Assembly (NCBI GenBank): GCA_007130545.1
Contig: SLSG01000100.1
Span: 1 to 5,756 of the forward strand
Origin: Bacteroidales bacterium
GTDB taxonomy: Bacteria; Bacteroidota; Bacteroidia; Bacteroidales; UBA7960
Length of the DNA: 5,756 bases
Direction: 5' to 3'
In this document: one piece after another, positions 1 through 5,142 of the stretch
Layout: every line of letters begins with the position of its first letter
Numbering within the stretch: position 1 is the stretch's first letter
Position numbers and translations under genes: made by a program
Notes under the pieces: model-generated
What the model was told of the DNA's origin: nothing
Seen by the model: only the letters and a program-made list of their open reading frames with translations
Database searches by the model: none

Positions 1-60
1 AATTCCATTTTTGAGGAAGCAGGCTCAGCCCTGTATGCGTCATTGAAATTTTCTTTCTGA
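1..60 (+). CDS. C-terminal end of a probable outer-membrane beta-barrel protein (partial)
   Basis: The first reading frame is open from the left edge to a TGA at 58-60 and encodes only the last 19 residues of a protein, ending ...ALYASLKFSF. Seen: the last residues alternate polar and hydrophobic positions and the final residue is Phe. Known: a C-terminal amphipathic strand ending in Phe is the usual signature of outer-membrane beta-barrels recognised by the BAM complex, including the TonB-dependent receptors that are abundant in Bacteroidota. Inference: this is the end of such a barrel, but the fragment is too short to name a family. The other two + frames hit stops within the first 50 bases, which supports this frame. 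An imperfect copy of its last bases occurs 35 bp downstream. Confidence 0.55.
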   Translation, partial: NSIFEEAGSALYASLKFSF

Positions 61-99
61 ATCATGCCGCGCGCGCACATAAATTTCTTTTCTGAACCA
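46..99 (+). repeat. Imperfect 19-bp direct repeat across the end of the barrel gene
   Basis: Bases 46-64 and 81-99 match at 16 of 19 positions and are offset by 35 bp. The first copy contains the last codons and the stop of the upstream gene (encoding KFSF-stop). The second copy, in its own frame, would read KFLF-stop. A short alternating CG run (68-76) lies between them. This looks like a small tail duplication; a mechanism cannot be deduced. Confidence 0.5.
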
Positions 100-168
100 G
101 GTGGTTTTGGTACGGTATATGATAGATAAAGGGTGAAATGACAACCCAACCTGGTCAATAAAAAAACA

Positions 169-348
169 ATGAACAACCTGGATTACCAAATAAGAATTAC
201 CCCTGCCCATGAGAAAGCTTTTTTCTCTGGTTCTTCCTCCATCAAACGGGAAGAGGAGGGAAAGATGGGGCGGCTGCTTTATGGCATGGTGAGGCTCTTC
301 ACCCTGGCGGCCCTGATCTATGTTGTGCTGAGCACCGGCACCCTCTGA
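169..348 (+). CDS. Small single-span membrane protein, 59 aa, unrecognised
   Basis: This ORF runs from ATG 169 to TGA 346-348. I do not recognise the product. Seen: residues 1-35 are hydrophilic, with a charged stretch KREEEGK at 26-32. From about residue 36, and most clearly at 43-57, the chain is hydrophobic (LFTLAALIYVVLSTG), which predicts one membrane helix with its charged side N-terminal, close to the C-terminus. The start is preceded by an A-rich run (AAAAAACA), the usual start context in Bacteroidota. An alternative start is ATG 265, which has AGGAGG at 254-259 five bases upstream and would give only the 27-residue membrane helix. I prefer 169 because the upstream frame is open and reads as protein, and because the AGGAGG is explained by Glu codons. 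No promoter or terminator is clear. It could be a chance ORF. Confidence 0.5.
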   Translation: MNNLDYQIRITPAHEKAFFSGSSSIKREEEGKMGRLLYGMVRLFTLAALIYVVLSTGTL

Positions 349-520
349 GCATAAGCGTCCGCATATGAACAATGCTGTTCTCCTACGAACAAACCCCAGT
401 TACCAATCCCGTCAATTTCTGTAAACATTAATTAAACGTCTGTTTTTAACAGTCTTTTAGACAGTTTTTTGCATTTTTTGGCATAATTTTTGTTTTCTTG
501 TGATCAAAAATAAAGTTGCC

Positions 521-1267
521 ATGAAAACAAGAACAAGAACGAACAAATTGCACCCCATCGTGATGGGAAGCCTGATGCTTCTCTTTCTCTCCATGACTTC
601 GTGCATGGATACAGATTATTTCCCCTGCGTGCGGCCCAACGGAGCCATTGCTGAGGAAACCAGGGTCACCCCAGCCTTCAAAGGGGTTGAACTCAGACTG
701 CACGGGCAAGTGTTTATCGCCCACGGACCGGAATACTCCGTCACCATTGAAACTTCTGAAAACCTTTTTGGATTCATCAATACCAGGGTTGTCGGGAACA
801 AGCTGATTATAGAGCAGGACCGCTGCATCCGTTGCAGGCTTGATGACATCCAGGTTTTTATCACCATGCCTGCCCTGGAGGAGATCAGCCTGGCTGGTTC
901 CGGAAGGATCTTACTGGCCGATGAATGGGATGCCGGGGAACTCAACCTGAGCGTTTCCGGATCGGGGCAGATCTCCGGTACGTTTTTGGCCGAAAGGGTC
1001 CACACCAGGATCTCCGGAAGCGGAAATGTTTTGCTGAAAGGTGCCACCAAAGACCACCATATCCAAATCTCCGGTTCCGGAAGGGTAGACGGAATGGACA
1101 TGGTTTCCCGGAATGCAGAGGTACGCATCAGCGGCTCAGGCAATGCCAGGATCCATGTCACCAATTACCTGGAAGCACGCATTTCAGGCAGCGGAAGCAT
1201 TTACTTCACCGGAGATCCGGCAATCGATTCCAGAATCACCGGAACCGGCAGAATCATTAAATACTAA
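521..1267 (+). CDS. GIN protein A: DUF2807 (head GIN domain) lipoprotein
   Basis: A 248-residue exported protein. Residues 1-27 form a signal peptide (basic MKTRTRTNK, hydrophobic core) ending in a lipobox MTSC with Cys28 as the lipidated residue. Acidic residues soon after Cys28 (CMDTD) could favour surface exposure. The rest fits the DUF2807 / head GIN family of Bacteroidota: an N-terminal beta region (about 48-120), then regularly spaced turns at 125 (AGSG), 146, 165, 184, 204, 222 (all SGSG) and 240 (TGTG), about one per 19 residues. I infer a right-handed beta-helix-like stack. The molecular function of the family is not established; an adhesin or envelope role is the usual guess. Cys36 and a CIRC motif (102-105) are absent from the two paralogues here. 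I chose ATG 521 over an in-frame GTG at 500 because it gives a normal signal peptide and has an A-rich context. A strong hairpin follows the stop. Confidence 0.9.
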   Translation: MKTRTRTNKLHPIVMGSLMLLFLSMTSCMDTDYFPCVRPNGAIAEETRVTPAFKGVELRLHGQVFIAHGPEYSVTIETSENLFGFINTRVVGNKLIIEQDRCIRCRLDDIQVFITMPALEEISLAGSGRILLADEWDAGELNLSVSGSGQISGTFLAERVHTRISGSGNVLLKGATKDHHIQISGSGRVDGMDMVSRNAEVRISGSGNARIHVTNYLEARISGSGSIYFTGDPAIDSRITGTGRIIKY

Positions 1268-1281
1268 ACATCAAAATCTCC

Positions 1282-1319
1282 GTCCACTCACCGGGATCAA
1301 ATGATCCCGGTGAGTGGAC
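1282..1319 (+). terminator. Perfect 17-bp inverted repeat, likely terminator of GIN A
   Basis: Bases 1282-1298 and 1303-1319 are perfect reverse complements around the 4-base loop AAAT. The hairpin begins 14 bases after the GIN A stop codon. It is GC-rich at the loop-proximal end (ACCGGGATC). No clean T-run follows, only TATATTATAT, so it is not a textbook intrinsic terminator. Transcription end or 3' mRNA protection is the simplest reading. A protein-binding palindrome is possible. Confidence 0.7.
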
Positions 1320-1331
1320 TATATTATATCA

Positions 1332-1359
1332 TCACTGCCTTTGCAGCAATTGGCAGTGA
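1332..1359 (+). promoter_or_regulatory. 8-bp inverted repeat in the leader of the PKD lipoprotein gene
   Basis: TCACTGCC (1332-1339) and GGCAGTGA (1352-1359) are perfect reverse complements around a 12-base loop. Inside the loop a further TTG/CAA pairing is possible. It ends 24 bases before the start codon at 1384, so it lies in the probable 5' leader or promoter. It may be an operator, a leader hairpin, or the tail of the preceding termination region. No -7 TAnnTTTG box was found in this gap. Confidence 0.35.
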
Positions 1360-1383
1360 ATTTACTCATCAAAAATCAACATT

Positions 1384-2154
1384 ATGCGTACCATTTTCAA
1401 ACTTATTCTCACAGCAATCATTCCTGCAATGCTGCTGATCTCATGTGACAACACAGAGGAAACAAAACCGCCCGTCAGACCCGTGGCAGCCTTTGAACCC
1501 GAGAAATCACCTTTTGATGTGGGTGATACCGTGAGGCTGATCAACAAAAGTGAAAACGCCGTGCAGTACCGTTGGATCATTGGTGCCGAACTCGAGGAAT
1601 CCTATGAAAAGCACCCGGAATTGATATGGGAAGTGCCCTCTCCGGCGCTCGGCCTTGGGAAAACCGTTGTGCTGCTGGCCACATCGGAAGATGGATTGAC
1701 CGACTCAACCGCAAAACATGTCAGAATGTCCATGCGATTTTTGTATGACGTTATCGTGGATGAATTACCTGACGAAAACCTGGCATTGCTTGAAGGGGTA
1801 GAGGATGAAACCCTTGAACTATACGCATTCCTCAGCCATGTAAACGACCCCTCGATTGGGGATATGTGGAAAAACGAACAGACCACGGCAAAAAAGACCA
1901 TTGACCCGAAAAACATTGAATTTCCGGTCGAACTCTATTATCCGAGAACTTTCCCGACCATAGCCATGGCCGATAGCCAGTGGTTCTTTGAGATCAGGGC
2001 GATGGCCGCCTCCTGGGATGAACCGAAGGTACTGCAACGCTTCGAAGCAGCACCTTCCAGGGTGGAAGCCTTTACCCATCAGGGAAGCCTAAGGTATTTC
2101 CCGCTTTCAAACGGGCAATCGGAGATCAGGGTAGCGTTCGGGTACTGGGAATAA
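1384..2154 (+). CDS. Lipoprotein with N-terminal PKD-like domain and unrecognised C-terminal half
   Basis: A 256-residue exported protein. Residues 1-20 are a signal peptide, and the lipobox LISC places the lipid on Cys21. The mature N-terminus CDNTEE is acidic, which in Bacteroidota often goes with export to the cell surface (inference). Residues about 33-115 resemble a PKD/Ig-like beta-sandwich: VAAFEPEKSPFDVGDTVRLINKS, then a YRWIIG strand, then the end of the sandwich near TVVLLATSEDG. Such domains usually serve in carbohydrate or protein binding and as spacers. Residues about 116-256 (from MRFLYDVIVDELP to the end) contain alternating hydrophobic segments suggesting a second beta domain that I cannot assign. 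DTV (48-50) and DST (107-109) match the D-S/T-hydrophobic/T O-glycosylation signal of the phylum; whether they are used is unknown. The gene appears monocistronic, with hairpins before it and a strong terminator after it. Confidence 0.8.
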   Translation: MRTIFKLILTAIIPAMLLISCDNTEETKPPVRPVAAFEPEKSPFDVGDTVRLINKSENAVQYRWIIGAELEESYEKHPELIWEVPSPALGLGKTVVLLATSEDGLTDSTAKHVRMSMRFLYDVIVDELPDENLALLEGVEDETLELYAFLSHVNDPSIGDMWKNEQTTAKKTIDPKNIEFPVELYYPRTFPTIAMADSQWFFEIRAMAASWDEPKVLQRFEAAPSRVEAFTHQGSLRYFPLSNGQSEIRVAFGYWE

Positions 2155-2224
2155 TGCCCGGGGCCAGGGCCGATCATTGTTTACTGAATTGGTCGGACAG
2201 CCTTGGCTTTTCCCTTACGGCAAC

Positions 2225-2253
2225 AAAACCGGGAAGGACTTCCCGGTTTTTTT
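2225..2253 (+). terminator. Rho-independent terminator of the PKD lipoprotein gene
   Basis: ACCGGGAA (2228-2235) pairs with TTCCCGGT (2240-2247) around a 4-base loop, GGAC. The pairing is extended outward by AAA/TTT, and a run of seven T follows from 2247 to 2253. This is a textbook intrinsic terminator, about 70 bases after the stop codon at 2154. Confidence 0.9.
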
Positions 2254-2254
2254 A

Positions 2255-2285
2255 TTTGAAGAAAGTCGCATTCTTATTACCTTTG
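2255..2285 (+). promoter_or_regulatory. Bacteroidota-type promoter of the PPIase-pheS unit
   Basis: TTTG at 2255-2258 is followed after 19 bases by TACCTTTG at 2278-2285. This matches the TTTG (-33) / TAnnTTTG (-7) promoter known for the primary sigma factor of Bacteroidota, with spacing in the usual range. The start of transcription would fall near 2290, leaving a leader of about 20 bases before ATG 2311. The promoter abuts the T-run of the preceding terminator. Confidence 0.75.
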
Positions 2286-2310
2286 GGCTTCATAAACAAA
2301 CACACACATT

Positions 2311-3066
2311 ATGAAAGCCCTATTGAAAGCCAGCCTGATCTTTTCGATCCTGTTTTCCAGCCACTTTTTCCTGGGATGCTCCCAGGCCGGAAACGGCGGA
2401 AGCCAGTCAGCCGCTGAAGCCGAAGCAACCGCAGCCGAAGCAGCCGAAGCCGAAGCAGCCGCAGCACAGCCTGAAAGGCAACAACTGGTGAATATCTCCA
2501 CAGAGTTCGGTGACATCGTGGTGATGCTCTACAACGAAACCCCCGAACACCGGGACAATTTCCTGAAACTCGCAGAAGAGGGATTTTTTGACGGGACCTT
2601 GTTTCACAGGGTCATCAATGGGTTTATGATTCAGGGTGGAGATCCCAACAGCAGGGATGCCGGACCCGGGCAGGCGGTTGGGTCAGGCGGACCCGGATAT
2701 ACGCTTCCGGCGGAGTTTGTGGCTGAAAAGTTCCATAAAAAGGGCGCATTGGCCGCTGCCAGGCAAGGCGACCAGGCGAACCCGGAACGCCGCTCCTCAG
2801 GCTCCCAGTTCTATATCGTGCAGGGCAGGACCTACCGGAACGAGGAACTGGACGCATTGGAGCAACAGTCCGGGAAAATCATTCCGGCCGCACGCAGGGA
2901 GGCTTACACGACCATTGGCGGAACGCCCCACCTGGATGACGCCTACACCGTGTTCGGGGAAGTGGTCAGCGGACTGGAGGTGGTTGACATGATCGCCGCC
3001 GTTCAGACTGGTGCCGCAGACAGACCGGTTGAAGACATTAAAATGACCGTAACGGTCATTGAATAA
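2311..3066 (+). CDS. Cyclophilin-type peptidyl-prolyl cis-trans isomerase, lipoprotein
   Basis: This 251-residue enzyme catalyses cis-trans isomerisation of Xaa-Pro bonds during protein folding, here outside the cytoplasm. Residues 1-22 form a signal peptide with lipobox FLGC, lipid on Cys23. Residues 34-52 are a low-complexity Ala/Glu tether. The cyclophilin domain spans about 58-251. The active-site block FHRVINGFMIQGGD (98-111) holds Arg100, Phe105, Met106 and Gln108. GSQFYIV (164-170) holds the next conserved Gln and Phe, and YTVFGEV (212-218) the C-terminal block. Human CypA Trp121 corresponds to His207 and CypA His126 to Tyr212; bacterial enzymes commonly differ at these sites. Between GSQF and the YTVF block is an insertion (about 172-205) relative to CypA; I believe it is common in this phylum. 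No acidic residue follows Cys23 closely, so periplasmic retention is plausible. pheS follows 12 bases later, suggesting one transcript. Confidence 0.95.
   Translation: MKALLKASLIFSILFSSHFFLGCSQAGNGGSQSAAEAEATAAEAAEAEAAAAQPERQQLVNISTEFGDIVVMLYNETPEHRDNFLKLAEEGFFDGTLFHRVINGFMIQGGDPNSRDAGPGQAVGSGGPGYTLPAEFVAEKFHKKGALAAARQGDQANPERRSSGSQFYIVQGRTYRNEELDALEQQSGKIIPAARREAYTTIGGTPHLDDAYTVFGEVVSGLEVVDMIAAVQTGAADRPVEDIKMTVTVIE
2419..2463 (+). repeat. Three tandem 15-bp units encoding the Ala/Glu tether of the PPIase
   Basis: Three in-frame 15-bp units, each starting GCCGAAGCA, encode AEATA, AEAAE and AEAAA (residues 37-51). They differ at only a few bases. Being in multiples of three, gain or loss of units would change tether length without breaking the frame. 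Confidence 0.75.
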
Positions 3067-3078
3067 TACCCACAAGGA

Positions 3079-4104
3079 ATGATATCAAAGATCCAGGAGC
3101 TGCTCAGGGAGGTTGAAGCCTTTGAGCCGCAAACACCTGCTGACCTGGAAAGCTTCCGGGTGGAAATGCTTTCAAAAAAGGGACGGATCCCGTCCTTGTT
3201 TCAGGAGTTTAAAAACGTGGACCCTTCCCAGCGCAAGGAAATGGGTGCCCGCCTGAACCAGCTCAAGGAGGCGGCGGCCCGGAAAATAAATGAGTGGAAG
3301 GAGGCCTTTGAAAGCAGGGAAACAGAATCCCGGCCAGAACAGCCAGATTTCAGCATGCCGGCTGGCCTCTCCCCCCTCGGATCCAGACACCCCTTGTCGG
3401 TGGTCAGGAACCGCATTAACAGCATATTCGAAAAGATCGGGTTCGTGGTTTCCGAAGGACCGGAGATCGAAGATGACTGGCATAATTTCAGTGCACTTAA
3501 CTTTCCGGAAGAGCATCCGGCAAGGGATATGCAGGACACCTTTTTCATAGAAAAAAACCCGGATATCGCACTGCGCACCCACACCTCCTCCGTGCAGGTG
3601 AGGGTCATGGAAAACCAGAAACCGCCAATCCGGACAATTTCACCGGGAAGGGTTTTTCGCAACGAAGCCATATCGGCCCGTGCACATTGTATCTTTCACC
3701 AGGTCGAAGGACTGTATATCGATGAGCAGGTATCCTTTGCCGACATGAAACAAACCCTGCTTTACTTTGCCAGGGAAATGTTCGGGGAAGAAACCCAAAT
3801 CAGGCTGAGACCCTCCTTTTTCCCTTTTACCGAACCCTCTGCTGAAATGGATGTCTCCTGCAATATCTGCGGGGGACCTGGTTGTCCGATCTGCAAATAC
3901 AGCGGCTGGATCGAGGTGATGGGCTGTGGCATGGTCGACCCCAATGTGCTGGATAACTGCGGCATCGACAGCAGCAAGTACAGCGGATTTGCATTTGGCA
4001 TGGGGATCGAACGCATTGCAATGAATATTTTCCAGATCAAAGACCTACGGATGTTTTTTGAAAATGACATCCGCTTCCTAAGGCAATTCTCCTCCGCGAT
4101 TTAG
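3079..4104 (+). CDS. pheS: Phenylalanyl-tRNA synthetase alpha subunit
   Basis: A 341-residue full-length PheS, the catalytic subunit of the cytoplasmic (alpha-beta)2 class II synthetase that charges tRNA-Phe. Residues 1-85 form the N-terminal helical arm (LESFRVEMLSKKG at 23-35). The catalytic core starts at HPLSVVRNRI (104-113), followed by the motif 1 region (FEKIGFVVSEGPEIE, 117-131), LRTHTSSVQVR (165-175), motif 2 (RVFRNEAISARAHCIFHQVEG, 191-211) and motif 3 (GMGIER, 307-312). Ala305 in GFAFGMG corresponds to the E. coli Ala294 known to set the size of the amino-acid pocket, so normal Phe specificity is expected. Cys261, 264, 269 and 272 form CxxC-x4-CxxC, a known feature of many bacterial PheS proteins. 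The start fits the family N-terminus; AAGGA touches the ATG with no spacing, so it is not a normal ribosome-binding site. pheT does not follow; in this phylum the two genes are commonly apart. Confidence 0.98.
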   Translation: MISKIQELLREVEAFEPQTPADLESFRVEMLSKKGRIPSLFQEFKNVDPSQRKEMGARLNQLKEAAARKINEWKEAFESRETESRPEQPDFSMPAGLSPLGSRHPLSVVRNRINSIFEKIGFVVSEGPEIEDDWHNFSALNFPEEHPARDMQDTFFIEKNPDIALRTHTSSVQVRVMENQKPPIRTISPGRVFRNEAISARAHCIFHQVEGLYIDEQVSFADMKQTLLYFAREMFGEETQIRLRPSFFPFTEPSAEMDVSCNICGGPGCPICKYSGWIEVMGCGMVDPNVLDNCGIDSSKYSGFAFGMGIERIAMNIFQIKDLRMFFENDIRFLRQFSSAI

Positions 4105-4230
4105 GTTGTTGGCTGTTGGCTGTTGGCTGTTGGTTGTTGGCTGTTAGCTGTTGGCTGTTGGCTGTTGGCTGTTAGCTAATGGCTGTTGGCTGTTAGCTGT
4201 TAGCTAATGGCTGTTGGCTGTTAGCTAATG
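4105..4230 (+). repeat. Tandem heptamer array, consensus TTGGCTG, about 17 copies
   Basis: Starting directly after the pheS stop (a partial GTTG at 4105-4108), seventeen 7-bp units fill 4109-4227, followed by ATG. Ten units are exactly TTGGCTG. The others are TTGGTTG (unit 4), TTAGCTG (6, 13), TTAGCTA (10, 14, 17) and ATGGCTG (11, 15). The last two variants always occur together, giving TTAGCTAATGGCTG and a longer-period pattern in the right half. Seven is not a multiple of three and the variants carry stops in several frames, so it is not coding. It is a minisatellite-like array likely to vary in copy number between strains. Confidence 0.95.
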
Positions 4231-4231
4231 T

Positions 4232-4259
4232 CCAATACCCAATACCCAATACCCAATAC
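4232..4259 (+). repeat. Second heptamer array, four perfect copies of CCAATAC
   Basis: Four uninterrupted CCAATAC units follow the first array after a 1-base gap (T at 4231). Read on the - strand the unit is TTGGGTA, so it shares the TTGG core and the 7-bp period of the first array but faces the opposite way. The space from here to the next gene (4260-4318) has no clear promoter; TAACTTTT at 4264-4271 is only one base from a TAnnTTTG box. Confidence 0.9.
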
Positions 4260-4318
4260 CCTGTAACTTTTTTCAAAGCAGGCCGTCTTATGGCTGTAAA
4301 CACTCTAAACCTGATCAC

Positions 4319-5065
4319 ATGAAAACACAGCAAATCAGACAACGGCCCTGGTTTTATATCCTGATCCTGGCAATGGCCCCGGTGTTTTTACAATGCACTT
4401 TTGCAGGCGGGAAAGTGATAAAAGGGGATGGGCAGGTGGTGACTACCACCCATGAGTTGGCGTTTTTCAATGCCATAGACCTGCAGGGGGCCTTCAGCAA
4501 TGTACGCCTGGAACCTGGAACGGAACCGGGAATCACCATGGAAACAGACGCAAACCTGCAGGAGCATTTTCAGATTGAGGTCAACAACAACACCTTGAAT
4601 GTCACTTCAGACAGGGATGTCATCCTTCAGCCCACCAAAATGTACCTGACGATTGTCTATTTGGATCTGAACCGGATATCCATACAAGGCGCCTGCAAGA
4701 TCTCCTCTTTTGAAAAGCTTGCGGCAGAAAACCTGTCGCTTGAGATCAGCGGGGCGGCGGACCTCGACCTGGAGGTGGAAGTGGGCTCCTTGCGGACGCA
4801 GGTATCCGGTGCAGGGAACATCGCCCTGGAAGGTAGTGCCGAAAAACACGAAATAAGGCTATCCGGTGCCAGCAACATGGACGCATCCAGGCTGCTGACC
4901 GGTTCCACCAGAATCAGCCTTTCCGGGGCCGGCTCGGCAACGGTACATGCCAGTGAGCGCCTGGAGGCAAGCCTGAGCGGCATCGGCAGGATCACCTATC
5001 ACGGCGATCCCAGGGAGAAAATCATTGACAAATCCGGCCTGGGCTCCATAAGCAGCGCAAATTAG
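4319..5065 (+). CDS. GIN protein B: DUF2807 (head GIN domain) exported protein
   Basis: A 248-residue exported protein, paralogous to GIN A. Residues 1-25 are a signal peptide. The segment ends VFLQC, so Cys26 could be lipidated, but Gln just before Cys is unusual for signal peptidase II, and lipidation is uncertain. The mature part fits DUF2807: a starting beta region (FNAIDLQGAFSNVRLEPG, about 50-67; NNNTLNVTSD, 89-98) and then turns at 123 (QGAC), 144 (SGAA), 163 (SGAG), 182 (SGAS), 202 (SGAG), 220 (SGIG) and 239 (SGLG). These positions match those of GIN A shifted by one or two residues. The C-terminal HGDPREKI matches TGDPAIDS of GIN A. Function beyond an envelope or surface beta-repeat protein is unknown. 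It lies 77 bases upstream of GIN C on the same strand and is probably co-transcribed with it. Confidence 0.9.
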   Translation: MKTQQIRQRPWFYILILAMAPVFLQCTFAGGKVIKGDGQVVTTTHELAFFNAIDLQGAFSNVRLEPGTEPGITMETDANLQEHFQIEVNNNTLNVTSDRDVILQPTKMYLTIVYLDLNRISIQGACKISSFEKLAAENLSLEISGAADLDLEVEVGSLRTQVSGAGNIALEGSAEKHEIRLSGASNMDASRLLTGSTRISLSGAGSATVHASERLEASLSGIGRITYHGDPREKIIDKSGLGSISSAN

Positions 5066-5072
5066 ACTGAAC

Positions 5073-5090
5073 AAGACCAAATAAGACCAA
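5073..5090 (+). repeat. Two AAGACCAA direct repeats between GIN B and GIN C
   Basis: AAGACCAA occurs exactly at 5073-5080 and 5083-5090, offset by 10 bp or about one helical turn. This spacing would suit a dimeric regulator, but in an A-rich, low-complexity gap chance or slippage is just as likely. Confidence 0.3.
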
Positions 5091-5142
5091 TCCAGATCAC
5101 CCAAACAGCAACAATAAATAATTAAACCCAAGACCCATTGCC

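Noticed and set aside
68..80. Alternating pyrimidine-purine run (CG)n-CACAT, possible Z-DNA
   Set aside because: Only 13 bases long; too short to support a structural claim.
64..129. 21-codon + strand ORF just after the barrel gene
   Set aside because: Too short, no recognisable pattern, and it lies within the duplicated T-rich stretch.
209..292. 27-codon ORF MRKLFSLVLPP... that begins like a signal peptide
   Set aside because: It loses the pattern after about nine residues, and the overlapping frame from 169 explains the region better.
40..372. 110-codon - strand ORF over the left intergenic region
   Set aside because: It overlaps the barrel gene end and the better-looking small membrane ORF; its translation has no coherent hydrophobic or domain pattern.
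438..464. Overlapping short inverted repeats (CTGTT/AACAG and GTCT/AGAC) upstream of GIN A
   Set aside because: Arms of 4-5 bp in AT-rich DNA are expected by chance.
465..492. T-rich stretch with TAATTTTTG (484-492) as the GIN A promoter
   Set aside because: The -7-like box has one base too many and no TTG or TTTG lies at a suitable distance upstream; the AT-rich gap may hold the promoter but I cannot place it.
500..520. GTG at 500 as the start of GIN A, adding seven residues
   Set aside because: The ATG at 521 gives a normal signal peptide with a basic N-terminus and a clean lipobox, and has a better start context.
616..1164. Long - strand ORF opposite GIN A, and similar - strand ORFs opposite pheS, GIN B and GIN C
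   Set aside because: They are shadows of strongly supported + strand genes with family motifs, with low-complexity Ser/Pro-rich translations and no start or promoter signals.
2154..2417. 87-codon + strand ORF starting at an ATAATG overlap with the PKD lipoprotein stop
   Set aside because: It runs through the strong terminator (2225-2253) and the promoter (2255-2285) and into the PPIase gene, and its composition is not protein-like.
3859..3894. CxxC-x4-CxxC in PheS as a novel zinc site
   Set aside because: This cysteine-rich segment before GWIEVMGCGMV is a known feature of many bacterial PheS proteins, so it is not new.
4105..4259. Heptamer arrays as a CRISPR array
   Set aside because: There are no spacers between units and units are 7 bp; this is a simple tandem repeat.
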